Assembly: GCA_947259435.1 (NCBI GenBank)
Contig: CAMYMP010000071.1
Span: forward strand, 1-14,156
Direction of reading: 5' to 3'
Source: an uncultured Woeseiaceae bacterium
Lineage (GTDB): Bacteria > Pseudomonadota > Gammaproteobacteria > Woeseiales > Woeseiaceae
Length of the DNA: 14,156 bases
The notes under the pieces were generated by a model. That model did no database searches. It saw only the letters and a list, made by a program, of their open reading frames with translations, and was not told the DNA's origin. Shown here piece by piece: positions 1 through 7,046 of this stretch. Positions within the stretch are counted from its first letter, which is position 1. The number at the start of each line of letters is the position of its first letter. A program made the translations under genes and the position numbers.

Positions 1-526
1 AGCGCCCTCGAACCTCCGGACGCCGTAGCGCGTTGACCAGATTCTGCGTTTCCTGCTTCAGCGATTTCTGGCTGATCTGCATGGCTTCGAGTTGGGTGCG
101 GATGCTGCCGTAGGCTTCACTGCGCGATTTCTCTAATTCGCCGATTTGCTTTTGGGCCGCATCGAGCGCGTCCCGAATGGGCTTGACGAGGTTTTCAACG
201 GCTTTTTCCCGTTCTCCAAGCTCGCGCTTGGCTCGCTCTTGCTGGGTACCGAGGTTTTGTTCGGCGAGTCGCAGGAAACTCTCGCTGTTGGCTTGCAGGG
301 ACTGGTTGGCCAACTCGGAGAACGCACGCGTAAGCTGGGCATTGGCTGCCTCGAAAGCGATTTCACGCTCCTGCTGCAACGCTTCCTGGTTCTTGATCTG
401 CGTCTGGAGCTGCTTTTGCCGGCGTCGATAGACGAGCCAGGTCAGCAACATGCCAAGGACGAGTCCGCCCAGCATTGCAGGCGCGCCGATCTGCAGGTAC
501 AGCGGGTCGATCGCTACGGACATCAT
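1..526 (-). CDS. rmuC: RmuC family DNA recombination protein, N-terminal part (cut by window edge)
   Basis: Read on the minus strand from the ATG at 526-524, this gives about 175 residues before the window ends. A hydrophobic segment lies at about residues 12-33, ending in YRRR, so it is probably an inner-membrane anchor. A long charged, Gln/Glu-rich coiled coil follows. The stretch with NESFLRLAEQNLG-type spacing, LVKPIRDALD and the NLVNALRRPEVRGR ending matches the RmuC family just before its nuclease-like core, which lies outside the window. RmuC limits inversions at short inverted repeats in E. coli; its biochemical activity is not settled. The start ATG shares one base with the stop of the upstream phosphatase gene (TGATG), which suggests translational coupling. 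A second ATG follows immediately and could equally be used. The family call is fairly sure; the missing C-terminal domain cannot be assessed. Confidence 0.85.
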   Translation of the reverse strand, partial: MMSVAIDPLYLQIGAPAMLGGLVLGMLLTWLVYRRRQKQLQTQIKNQEALQQEREIAFEAANAQLTRAFSELANQSLQANSESFLRLAEQNLGTQQERAKRELGEREKAVENLVKPIRDALDAAQKQIGELEKSRSEAYGSIRTQLEAMQISQKSLKQETQNLVNALRRPEVRGR

Positions 527-1215
527 CAGGAGTCCAGATTAACCGCTTTGCGTACGATTTTGGCAAGTTCTTGGGTGTCGCCTGCGATCAAGTCCGCTCC
601 CCAGCGCTCGGGATCGTCATCGTCTGTAATGTAGCCGTAGCCGGCCGCAATCGTGCCCATGCCGGCTGCCCGGCCGGCCTCGATGTCACGCGACGCGTCG
701 CCGACATAAATGGCTTCTTGTGGGTCGACGCCGGCCAGATCACATGCATGCAGCAGCGGCGCAGGATGCGGTTTCCGCAGGGCCAGGGTGTCACCGCTGA
801 CAGAGCAGGCCGCGCGTTCGGCGAGCTGGAGCGCCTGTAGAAGCGGATCGGTCAGAAAGGCCGGTTTGTTCGTAACGACCCCCCACGGGATCTCCGCCAT
901 ATCGAGATCCAGCAGCAGCGGCTCCAGGCCAGCAAATACGGTCGAGTGTTCACAAATGCCGGCTGCGTAGCGGTCGAGATAGTCAACCCTGAGTTCCTCG
1001 CGCAAGTCGTCGTTGGCGTCAGGAAATCCGATTCGCAGCAGGCCAAGAGCGCCATTCGAGACATTTGACCGGCCGAGGTCATAGCTTACAGGCGCGATGC
1101 CACGGTCACGCTGCAGTGCTTGCAGGATCCGAACCATGTCCGGAGCCGTATCGACCAGCGTGCCGTCGAGATCAAATAGGATGGCACGGTGGCTGCCATT
1201 ACGTATCTGACTCAA
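526..1215 (-). CDS. mupP: HAD-superfamily phosphatase, MupP-like (N-acetylmuramate 6-phosphate phosphatase; Gph family)
   Basis: This is a 229-residue HAD subfamily IA hydrolase. Motif I is FDLDGTLVDTAPD, with nucleophile Asp15 and acid/base Asp17. Motif II is GVVTNKP (Thr115, Asn116), motif III is Lys148 in RKPHP, and motif IV is GDASRD (Asp173, Asp177). All catalytic positions are present. Genes like this are often labelled phosphoglycolate phosphatase (gph). However, the YGYI...DDPERWGAD segment near residues 193-208 and the position beside ubiG and mtaD resemble Pseudomonas MupP. MupP dephosphorylates MurNAc-6-phosphate in the peptidoglycan recycling bypass that leads to UDP-MurNAc. The start lies 4 bp after the ubiG stop and the stop overlaps the rmuC start, so it belongs to the mtaD operon. 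The enzyme class is sure; the exact substrate is inferred from similarity and synteny, and phosphoglycolate remains possible. Confidence 0.85.
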   Translation of the reverse strand: MSQIRNGSHRAILFDLDGTLVDTAPDMVRILQALQRDRGIAPVSYDLGRSNVSNGALGLLRIGFPDANDDLREELRVDYLDRYAAGICEHSTVFAGLEPLLLDLDMAEIPWGVVTNKPAFLTDPLLQALQLAERAACSVSGDTLALRKPHPAPLLHACDLAGVDPQEAIYVGDASRDIEAGRAAGMGTIAAGYGYITDDDDPERWGADLIAGDTQELAKIVRKAVNLDS

Positions 1216-1219
1216 TGGA

Positions 1220-1936
1220 CTACTCCGCCTCTGGGCGGCGGAAGTACATCAGATAATTCACGTCGACGTTCGGTCCCAACGAGTATTCTCGGGTAAACGG
1301 GTTGTAGAGCAGGCCAATGCTCGACTGAAGTTGCAGGCCTGCGGCACGAGACCAGGACTCGAGTTCGGATGGCCGAATGAACTTCTGGTACTCGTGCGTT
1401 CCGGCTGGCAGCAGTTTTAGCACATACTCGGCGCCGACGATTGCGAAGAGAAATGACTTCGGGTTGCGATTGATGGTCGAGAAAAACACGTGCCCGCCAG
1501 GCTTCACCAGCTCAGACACCGATTCAATCACTTGCGGCGGCGAGGGGACATGTTCGAGCATTTCAAGGCAAGTGACCACGTCGAACTGTCCCGCTTGCTT
1601 TGTGGCCAGTTCCTCGGCCGTCGATTGCAGGTATTCAACTTTGGCACCCGACTCAATTTGATGCAGGCGTGCCACTTCGAGCGGGCCCTCTGCCATATCA
1701 ATGCCGGTAACGTGGGCGCCGGCTGCAGCCATGGATTCTGTGAGTATTCCACCACCACACCCGACGTCTAGAGCACGGCGTCCGTCGAGCTCGACATATT
1801 TTCGAATCCAGTCCAGGCGCAGCGGATTAATCTCGTGGAGCGGCCGGAATTCACTCTTGGGGTCCCACCAGCGTGAAGCCAGCGCATCAAACTTGGCGAC
1901 TTCCGCTGCATCGACATTCTGCCGGCCGCTTGTCAT
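1220..1936 (-). CDS. ubiG: Bifunctional ubiquinone O-methyltransferase UbiG
   Basis: This 238-residue class I SAM-dependent methyltransferase is close to the 240 residues of E. coli UbiG. The N-terminus has the family's [12 protein letters not shown] signature. SAM motif I is DVGCGGG at residues 57-63, followed by [13 protein letters not shown] for ribose binding and a post-motif segment [11 protein letters not shown]. The C-terminal half keeps the family's TINRNPKS and [11 protein letters not shown] stretches and ends with [10 protein letters not shown]. UbiG carries out both O-methylation steps of ubiquinone synthesis, so the organism probably respires with ubiquinone. Its ATG overlaps the mtaD stop in an ATGA arrangement and its stop is 4 bp before the next gene, which fits coupled translation within the operon. 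I see nothing missing. Confidence 0.95.
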   Translation of the reverse strand: MTSGRQNVDAAEVAKFDALASRWWDPKSEFRPLHEINPLRLDWIRKYVELDGRRALDVGCGGGILTESMAAAGAHVTGIDMAEGPLEVARLHQIESGAKVEYLQSTAEELATKQAGQFDVVTCLEMLEHVPSPPQVIESVSELVKPGGHVFFSTINRNPKSFLFAIVGAEYVLKLLPAGTHEYQKFIRPSELESWSRAAGLQLQSSIGLLYNPFTREYSLGPNVDVNYLMYFRRPEAE

Positions 1937-3282
1937 AGGTCACTGCTCCGTGATCCGTGTGTTGTATCCTGACCGATACGCCGCCGCCACTCCTCAACGC
2001 GCCCCAGCAGATCGGATGCATCGATCCCGGTAAGGCTTCCGGCATCCAGTTGCTGTCTTCCGGCAACCCAGACATCGCTTACCTGATCGGCGCGTGCAGT
2101 GTATACGACTTGTGACACCGGATCGTAGACCGGCTGACTATTGCAACGGCCGAGATCGATGCACGCCAGGTCCGCTGACTTTCCAGTCTCGATCGAGCCG
2201 ATCTCGTTGCTGAGCCCCAGCGCCTTGGCAGCGTCAAACGTGGCCATGCGCAGGGCGTCCTCGGCGCTGATAGCAGATGCATCACCCGCTGCTGCGTTCG
2301 CTATGAGCACGGCAATCCTGAGCTCATCCAGCATGTCGAGAACGTTGTTGCTTGCAGCCCCGTCGGTGCCGATGGCGACATTAACGCCGGTCGCACGGTA
2401 TGCATTGAGTGGTGCGAATCCACTGCTGAGTTTGAGGTTCGACTTCGGGCAATGCGCGACGCTGACGCCGGCATCATACATCTGCTCAATTTCGTCATCA
2501 GTCACGTGCACGCCATGGACGGCGAGAAGCGAGGTGTTGACGAGACCGAGGTCGGCCAGTCGCCCCAGCGGGCGCTTGCCGGTTTGTGCAGTGGAATGTG
2601 CGATTTCTGCCGCGGTCTCGTGGAGGTGAATCTGTATCGGGATATCGAGCTGGTCGGCGAGTACGCGTAATTCAATGAAGGACTCGTCCGATAGAGCATC
2701 CGTCGAGTGTGGCGCGAAACAGGTCGATATCAGGGGATGGTCCGCATAGGGATCGTGCACAAGGTCGGAACCTTTGCTCAGGTATTCGGCTATATCGGCA
2801 GCCCAGGATGTCGGAAAGTCGACTACCGGCGTTCCCACGACGGCCCTCACATGCAGGTCGACTGCCGTTTCAGCCACTATTTCAGGGAAGAAATACTGGT
2901 CCGAAAAGCAAGTGATGCCGCCGCGCAGCATTTCAGCAATCGCAAGTTCCGTGCCGTCTCGCACCATCTCGGCACTGACCCAGCGTTTTTCGGCCGGCCA
3001 GATGCCGTTCCGCAGCCATGCCTCGAGGGGAAGGCCGTCGGCCAGCCCCCGAAGGAGCGTCATTGCAGCGTGCGTGTGGGCGTTGATGAGGCCTGGCAGA
3101 AGCACATGATTTGGGCGCTCGATCGTGACGGTGGGCTGGTACATTGCGCGCGCCTCGGCGACCGGCATAACGCTGGCGATCCGGCCGTCAGTGACGGCCA
3201 CCGCAACGTCGCTCAGAATCGCTCCACGAGGCTCGATGGGCACGCACCAGCCAGGCAAAATCAGGGTGTCACAATGCTGCAT
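1933..3282 (-). CDS. mtaD: 5-methylthioadenosine / S-adenosylhomocysteine deaminase-type amidohydrolase (TRZ/ATZ family)
   Basis: This 449-residue metal-dependent amidohydrolase has metal ligands His69 and His71 in [14 protein letters not shown], His219 in IQIHLHET with the nearby Glu222, a later His256 in AVHGVH, and Asp307 in [11 protein letters not shown]. These are the expected positions for the TRZ/ATZ, MtaD and SsnA-like group. Members deaminate adenosine derivatives such as methylthioadenosine and S-adenosylhomocysteine. Next to the SAM-using UbiG this suggests handling of methylation by-products, although the exact substrate is inferred. It is the first gene of the leftward operon and its stop overlaps the ubiG start. 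Upstream is the divergent region shared with gyrA. The Shine-Dalgarno before the ATG is weak (GGTCGGACG). The same gene order beside gyrA occurs in Pseudomonas. Confidence 0.9.
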   Translation of the reverse strand: MQHCDTLILPGWCVPIEPRGAILSDVAVAVTDGRIASVMPVAEARAMYQPTVTIERPNHVLLPGLINAHTHAAMTLLRGLADGLPLEAWLRNGIWPAEKRWVSAEMVRDGTELAIAEMLRGGITCFSDQYFFPEIVAETAVDLHVRAVVGTPVVDFPTSWAADIAEYLSKGSDLVHDPYADHPLISTCFAPHSTDALSDESFIELRVLADQLDIPIQIHLHETAAEIAHSTAQTGKRPLGRLADLGLVNTSLLAVHGVHVTDDEIEQMYDAGVSVAHCPKSNLKLSSGFAPLNAYRATGVNVAIGTDGAASNNVLDMLDELRIAVLIANAAAGDASAISAEDALRMATFDAAKALGLSNEIGSIETGKSADLACIDLGRCNSQPVYDPVSQVVYTARADQVSDVWVAGRQQLDAGSLTGIDASDLLGRVEEWRRRIGQDTTHGSRSSDL

Positions 3283-3326
3283 CGTCCGACCGGTCTTTGG
3301 TGCTCAGAGGCTCGAGAAGAGTGCGC

Positions 3327-3332
3327 AGTATA
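3327..3332 (-). promoter_or_regulatory. Possible -10 box for the mtaD operon
   Basis: On the minus strand this reads TATACT, five of six matches to the sigma70 -10 consensus, about 45 bases before the mtaD ATG. I found no convincing -35 hexamer at 16-18 bases, so this is only a candidate. The large inverted repeat at 3357-3393 lies just upstream of it. Confidence 0.35.
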
Positions 3333-3356
3333 CCGCCCGGAAACCCCAGTACCAGT

Positions 3357-3393
3357 CAGCGTTTCAGGCCGTCCAAAACGGCCCGAAACGCTG
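3357..3393. repeat. Large stem-loop in the mtaD/gyrA divergent region
   Basis: The arms CAGCGTTTC (3357-3365) and GAAACGCTG (3385-3393) pair over 9 bp. After one A/C mismatch, GGCCGT and ACGGCC pair over 6 more bp around the loop CCAAA. This gives a 15-bp stem with a single mismatch. It lies between the candidate promoters of mtaD and gyrA, 18 bases upstream of the TGGTACAAT box. It could be an operator, a supercoiling-sensitive cruciform, or a transcript end for readthrough. No T-tract follows on the plus strand, which argues against a standard intrinsic terminator for that direction. Confidence 0.6.
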
Positions 3394-3411
3394 CTGTTAT
3401 TGGCCCGTGTG

Positions 3412-3420
3412 TGGTACAAT
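3412..3420 (+). promoter_or_regulatory. Extended -10 promoter for gyrA
   Basis: TGGTACAAT fits the extended -10 pattern TGnTAnAAT, with five of six matches in the hexamer (TACAAT). No good -35 is present, which extended -10 promoters tolerate. Transcription would start near 3427 and give a leader of about 130 bases before gyrA. Lack of a -35 also fits the relaxation-stimulated style of gyrase promoters, but that last point is inference. Confidence 0.5.
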
Positions 3421-3514
3421 TTCGACTTGGAATCGGTGCTGCAAAACGCCCGTTTCGAGCCAGGCAAGAACCAGACTATTTGCCGAATACTACCCAGAGA
3501 TATTTCGTGTTCTG

Positions 3515-3537
3515 GATTCCGATCGTTGACCGGAATC
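3515..3537 (+). repeat. Inverted repeat in the gyrA leader
   Basis: GATTCCG (3515-3521) and CGGAATC (3531-3537) are perfectly complementary over 7 bp around a 9-base loop. The repeat ends 21 bases before the gyrA ATG, close to the ribosome-binding region, where only a weak GAG (in TGTGAG) is visible. It could affect translation initiation or bind a regulator; there is no direct evidence for either. Confidence 0.4.
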
Positions 3538-3558
3538 ACGCTGAGATTGTGAGTTTTT

Positions 3559-4914
3559 ATGGCTGAAGTTGCGCAGGAACTGTTGTCCGTCAGTCTCGAA
3601 GAGGAGATGCAGCAGTCCTACCTCGACTATGCGATGAGTGTCATCGTCGGACGGGCTCTGCCGGATGTCCGGGATGGCCTCAAGCCCGTTCACCGTCGCG
3701 TACTTTTTGCGATGCGTGAGCTGGGCAATGACTACAACAAGGCCTACAAGAAGTCTGCCCGTGTCGTCGGCGATGTGATTGGTAAGTATCATCCGCATGG
3801 CGATTCGGCCGTCTACGACACGATCGTGCGCATGGCACAACCATTCTCAATGCGGGCCCTGCTTGTGGATGGCCAAGGCAATTTCGGATCGGTGGACGGC
3901 GACGCACCCGCAGCAATGCGCTATACGGAAGTGCGCATGTCCCGCGTGGCGCACGAGTTGCTGGCGGACATCGACAAGGAAACGGTCGACTTCGTCGAGA
4001 ACTACGACGGCTCCGAGTCCGAGCCGTCGGTAATGCCCACGCGGCTGCCAAACCTGCTCGTCAACGGATCTTCGGGCATTGCCGTCGGCATGGCGACCAA
4101 TATCCCGCCACATAATCTGTGTGAGGTCGTGGATGCCTGCGTTGCCCTCATTGACGATCCGAACATCGATATCCCCGCACTGATGCAGCACCTGCCGGGA
4201 CCTGACTTTCCCACGGCCGGGATCATCAACGGTGCCGCCGGAATCTACTCTGCCTACCGCACCGGCCGGGGACGCGTCCACGTGCGCGGACGAACCGAAG
4301 TGGAGCAAATCGGCACCCGCGGCCGTGAGGCCATAATCGTCACCGAGCTGCCGTATCAGGTAAACAAGGCGCGCCTGATCGAAAAGATAGCCGAACTCGT
4401 GCGCGACAAGCGTATCGAGGGAATCAGCGAACTGCGCGATGAATCGGACAAGGACGGCATGCGCATCGTCATCGAGTTGCGCAAGGGCGAGGTCAGTGAC
4501 GTTGTCCTGAATAATTTGTACAAGCAGACGCCCATGCAGAGCGTCTTCGGCATCAACATGGTGGCTCTGCACGAGGGCCAGCCGAAGCTGATGAATCTCA
4601 AGCAGGTGCTTGAGGCTTTTCTCGCCCATCGGCGCGAAGTCGTCACCCGACGCACGATATTTGATCTGCGCAAAGCACGGGACCGGGCTCACATTCTCGA
4701 AGGGCAGGCGGTAGCGCTCGCGAATATCGACGAGGTCATCGCGCTGATCAAGGCGTCGCCGTCGCCGGCGGAGGCCAAAGAAGCCTTGATGAGAAAGGCC
4801 TGGGAGCCGGGATCGGTTACGGCAATGCTGCAGCGGGCCGGCGACACGGACACGAGCCCTGATGGTCTCGAGGAAGGTCTGGGACTTGTCGATGGAGATA
4901 TTAATAAAAATTAA
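3559..4914 (+). CDS. gyrA: DNA gyrase subunit A, N-terminal fragment (gene broken by deletion and frameshift)
   Basis: Residues 1-447 align without gaps to the GyrA breakage-reunion domain. The catalytic tyrosine is Tyr122 in AMRYTE. The quinolone-resistance region [10 protein letters not shown] has Ser83 and Asp87, the wild-type residues with the same numbering as E. coli. The reading frame follows GyrA up to GLVDGD, then gives four unrelated residues (INKN) and a stop at 4912-4914, whereas GyrA is normally about 850 residues or more. The remainder of the gene follows in the +1 frame. The segment expected next, about 32 residues around the QAQAILDLRL and LTGLE motifs near the C-gate, is absent. 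As it stands this fragment lacks part of the exit-gate region and the DNA-wrapping domain, so a working gyrase from it is doubtful. It may be a pseudogene, a real split gene, or an assembly error. Confidence 0.9.
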   Translation: MAEVAQELLSVSLEEEMQQSYLDYAMSVIVGRALPDVRDGLKPVHRRVLFAMRELGNDYNKAYKKSARVVGDVIGKYHPHGDSAVYDTIVRMAQPFSMRALLVDGQGNFGSVDGDAPAAMRYTEVRMSRVAHELLADIDKETVDFVENYDGSESEPSVMPTRLPNLLVNGSSGIAVGMATNIPPHNLCEVVDACVALIDDPNIDIPALMQHLPGPDFPTAGIINGAAGIYSAYRTGRGRVHVRGRTEVEQIGTRGREAIIVTELPYQVNKARLIEKIAELVRDKRIEGISELRDESDKDGMRIVIELRKGEVSDVVLNNLYKQTPMQSVFGINMVALHEGQPKLMNLKQVLEAFLAHRREVVTRRTIFDLRKARDRAHILEGQAVALANIDEVIALIKASPSPAEAKEALMRKAWEPGSVTAMLQRAGDTDTSPDGLEEGLGLVDGDINKN

Positions 4915-5911
4915 AGAATATTCTAATATTTTGGCTGATCCCGATGAGTTGCTTCGGGTGATTCGCAACGAACTTGCGGAAGTCCGCAACGCGTTCGGCG
5001 ACGAACGGCGTACGGAAATAGTGCAGGATCACAGCGATCTCAGCGTCGAAGACCTGATTCCGAGCGAGGAAGTCGTTGTCACGCTGTCGCACGGTGGTTA
5101 TGCCAAAGCACAGCCTATCGGCGACTACCAGGCACAGAAACGCGGTGGCCGTGGCCGCTCAGCGACCAAGGTCAAAGACGAGGACTTCATCGACAATCTG
5201 TTCGTGGCGAATACGCACGACACGATTCTGTGTTTCTCGAGCCGCGGCAAGATTTACTGGCTCAAGGTCTACCAGGTGCCGCAGGCGAGTCGCGGGTCGC
5301 GCGGCAAGCCAATCGTCAATCTGCTGCCGCTGGATCAGGGAGAGCGCATTAGCGCCGTGCTGCCGATTCGGGACTATGCCGCCGAGAGCTATGTATTCAT
5401 GGCAACGTCGGGCGGCACGGTCAAAAAGACGCCGCTCAGCCAGTTCTCGAGGCCGCGCTCCAACGGCATCATTGCGATCGACTTGCGCGACGACAAACTC
5501 GTGGATGTCGCGATTACCGATGGGGATGCGGAAATCCTGCTCGTCGCGAGTTCCGGCAAGAGCATTCGCTTCCGCGAGTCGGACGTTCGGCCCATGGGAC
5601 GCGGTGCGGCCGGCGTTCGCGGTATCAAGCTGGCGTCGGGGCATGAGGTCATCCTGCAGGGCCGCGGTGGGCAGGGTGTGATCGCGATCCAGACCAGCGA
5701 GCGTAATGGCCGCACGGTCGGCGCAGCCCAGGTCGGTGACGATGACGAAATCATGCTGATCAGTTCGAATGGCACGCTCGTCAGGACGGCTGTCGATGAT
5801 ATTTCGATTCAGGGCCGTAACACACAGGGCGTTCGGCTGATCCGCGTCGGATCCGATCAGAGACTTGTCGGTCTCGCCCGTATAGAATTCATAGAAGAGG
5901 ACGAAGAGTAA
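4892..5911 (+). CDS. gyrA: DNA gyrase subunit A, C-terminal fragment (coiled-coil return helix plus DNA-wrapping domain)
   Basis: From Glu at 4895 onward the product aligns with GyrA after the C-gate: the coiled-coil helix [13 protein letters not shown], then LRVIRNEL and FGDERRTEI. The beta-pinwheel follows and includes the GyrA box QKRGGRG (residues 82-88 from this start), which is needed for DNA wrapping and negative supercoiling. The frame has an ATG at 4892, used here, giving 339 residues, and another at 4862 whose extra 10 residues are only an out-of-frame reading of the upstream gyrA. Neither has a strong Shine-Dalgarno; GGGA at 4881-4884 is the best for 4892. Inside the pinwheel, about 29 residues normally found between HEVI and GRGGQGV are missing in frame near 5653, including the blade motif usually written NGYGKRT. 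It may not be translated independently. serC follows after 51 bp. Confidence 0.85.
   Translation: MEILIKIKEYSNILADPDELLRVIRNELAEVRNAFGDERRTEIVQDHSDLSVEDLIPSEEVVVTLSHGGYAKAQPIGDYQAQKRGGRGRSATKVKDEDFIDNLFVANTHDTILCFSSRGKIYWLKVYQVPQASRGSRGKPIVNLLPLDQGERISAVLPIRDYAAESYVFMATSGGTVKKTPLSQFSRPRSNGIIAIDLRDDKLVDVAITDGDAEILLVASSGKSIRFRESDVRPMGRGAAGVRGIKLASGHEVILQGRGGQGVIAIQTSERNGRTVGAAQVGDDDEIMLISSNGTLVRTAVDDISIQGRNTQGVRLIRVGSDQRLVGLARIEFIEEDEE
4895..4933 (+). other. gyrA: Deletion/frameshift junction in gyrA with an AT-rich island
   Basis: Positions 4898-4932 contain 33 A/T in 35 bases, in sharp contrast to the GC-rich gene around them. Read in the downstream frame the island encodes a plausible GyrA coiled-coil helix ([13 protein letters not shown]), but with ATA and TTA codons that neighbouring genes avoid. 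Aligned to the E. coli protein from memory, the two frames should be separated by about 32 more codons. Instead they overlap by two bases, so about 101 bp are missing. The island contains the perfect 10-bp palindrome AGAATATTCT (4915-4924) and two AATATT copies spaced by CT. Confidence 0.8.
5645..5668 (+). other. gyrA: In-frame deletion junction in the GyrA pinwheel
   Basis: The protein runs ASGHEVI directly into [13 protein letters not shown]. In GyrA of other proteobacteria about 29 residues lie between these blocks, including most of one strand set of a beta-pinwheel blade and its glycine-rich GyrA-type motif. The frame is kept, so this is a separate event from the frameshift at 4895. The lost length is estimated from the E. 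coli sequence recalled from memory. Confidence 0.65.
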
Positions 5912-5947
5912 GTCCTTCCACTGATTGCCCACCCAATTCCCGCATGC

Positions 5948-5965
5948 AAGGAACCCAGCGAATTG
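5948..5965 (+). promoter_or_regulatory. serC: Ribosome binding site and TTG start of serC
   Basis: AAGGA at 5948-5952 lies 10 bases before TTG at 5963. The only nearby upstream ATG (5944) is in another frame and stops soon after. The TTG reading gives MSRVYNFSAGPAALP, the normal SerC N-terminus, so TTG is the likely start. Confidence 0.75.
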
Positions 5966-7042
5966 TCTCGCGTTTATAACTTTAGTGCCGGTCCCGCAGC
6001 ACTGCCGCTCGAAGTTCTCGAAATCATTCGTGAGGACATTCCTGACTGGCAGGGTACCGGCATGTCCGTCATGGAAATCAGCCATCGAAGCAAGGAGTTC
6101 ATCGCGCTTGCCGCGCGCTGTGAGGCCAATCTGCGTCAGCTCATGTCGATCCCGGATGATTACAGCGTGCTGTGGACGCAGGGAGGCGCCACATTGCAAA
6201 TGGCGATGGCGCCGCTCAACCTGGCCGGGCCGGACGATACTGCCGACTACGTGGTGACCGGCAGCTGGGGCAAGAAGGCCGCGGGTGAGGCTGCCAAACA
6301 ATGCAAGCTGAATGTCGCGGCCGACAGTTCCGATAAGAATTTCACGTACATCCCCGACGAATCCCGTTGGCAACGCAGCGACGGCGCCAGGTACCTGCAT
6401 ATCACGTCCAACGAGACTATCGCCGGCGTCGAGTTTCATTTTATGCCGAAAGGTGACGTGCCGATCGTCGCGGACATGTCGAGTTCGATGCTGTCACGGC
6501 CAATCGACGTCCGGGCCTACGGCGTGATTTACGCAGGCGCGCAAAAAAATATCGGGCCCGCAGGCATCACGTTGGTGATCGTGCGCAACGACTTGCTCGA
6601 GCGTGCGCGGGACAAACTGCCGCATTTGATGATGTGGAAGTCGTATGCGGAATCGGACTCGATGACCAATACACCGCCGACCTTTGCCTGGTACGTGGCC
6701 GACCTTGTCTTGCAGCATTTGTTGCGCATTGGCGGCCTTGACGCGATGGCGGCAGTCAATAAGCGCAAGGCGGCAAAGCTTTATACGGCGATCGACGCCT
6801 CGGATTTCTACAGCAATCCTGTACAGGTCGATTGTCGGTCACGGATGAACATCCCTTTTATACTGGCCGACGATAAACTCGACGCCAAGTTTCTCGAGGA
6901 GACGCTGGCCGCGGGGCTTACGAACCTGAAAGGTCACCGCTCGGTCGGCGGCATGCGCGCGTCGATATATAACGCGGTCCCGGAAGAAGCTGTGGAAATT
7001 CTAATAGAGTTCATGGCCGAATTCGAACGAACTAACGGATAG
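5963..7042 (+). CDS. serC: Phosphoserine aminotransferase SerC
   Basis: This 359-residue enzyme is close to the 362 residues of E. coli SerC. It is a class V PLP-dependent aminotransferase. The PLP lysine is Lys195 in YAGAQKNIGPAG. The N-terminal FSAGPAALP and MEISHRSKEF, the TPPTFAWY substrate-side segment and the C-terminal GHRSVGGMRASIYNA are all present. It converts 3-phosphohydroxypyruvate and glutamate to phosphoserine, and the same enzyme serves pyridoxine synthesis. Translation starts at TTG, behind an AAGGA site. It sits 51 bp after gyrA with no terminator visible between, and only 4 bp before serA, which supplies its substrate. Residues and length look fully intact. Confidence 0.96.
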   Translation: MSRVYNFSAGPAALPLEVLEIIREDIPDWQGTGMSVMEISHRSKEFIALAARCEANLRQLMSIPDDYSVLWTQGGATLQMAMAPLNLAGPDDTADYVVTGSWGKKAAGEAAKQCKLNVAADSSDKNFTYIPDESRWQRSDGARYLHITSNETIAGVEFHFMPKGDVPIVADMSSSMLSRPIDVRAYGVIYAGAQKNIGPAGITLVIVRNDLLERARDKLPHLMMWKSYAESDSMTNTPPTFAWYVADLVLQHLLRIGGLDAMAAVNKRKAAKLYTAIDASDFYSNPVQVDCRSRMNIPFILADDKLDAKFLEETLAAGLTNLKGHRSVGGMRASIYNAVPEEAVEILIEFMAEFERTNG

Positions 7043-7046
7043 CACG

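Noticed and set aside
2707..3552. Plus-strand open frame of 281 codons over the mtaD start and the divergent region
   Set aside because: It is antisense to the conserved N-terminal half of MtaD and overlaps the gyrA promoter region. The product is low-quality and Arg/His-rich.
3639..3830. Quinolone-resistance mutations in gyrA
   Set aside because: Ser83 and Asp87 are the wild-type residues, so no classical resistance change is present.
4900..4933. Intein or mobile insertion in gyrA
   Set aside because: Inteins do occur in gyrA, but near the active-site tyrosine, which is intact here. The junction lacks sequence instead of having an insert, and no splicing motifs or terminal repeats are seen.
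3847..4989. Minus-strand open frame of 380 codons opposite gyrA
   Set aside because: It is antisense to the breakage-reunion domain, where the plus frame matches GyrA residue by residue.
5159..6439. Long open frame of 426 codons on the minus strand
   Set aside because: It lies antisense to the gyrA C-terminal fragment and serC, both well-conserved families. Its product shows no recognisable domain, and GC-rich codon bias commonly leaves such open antisense frames.
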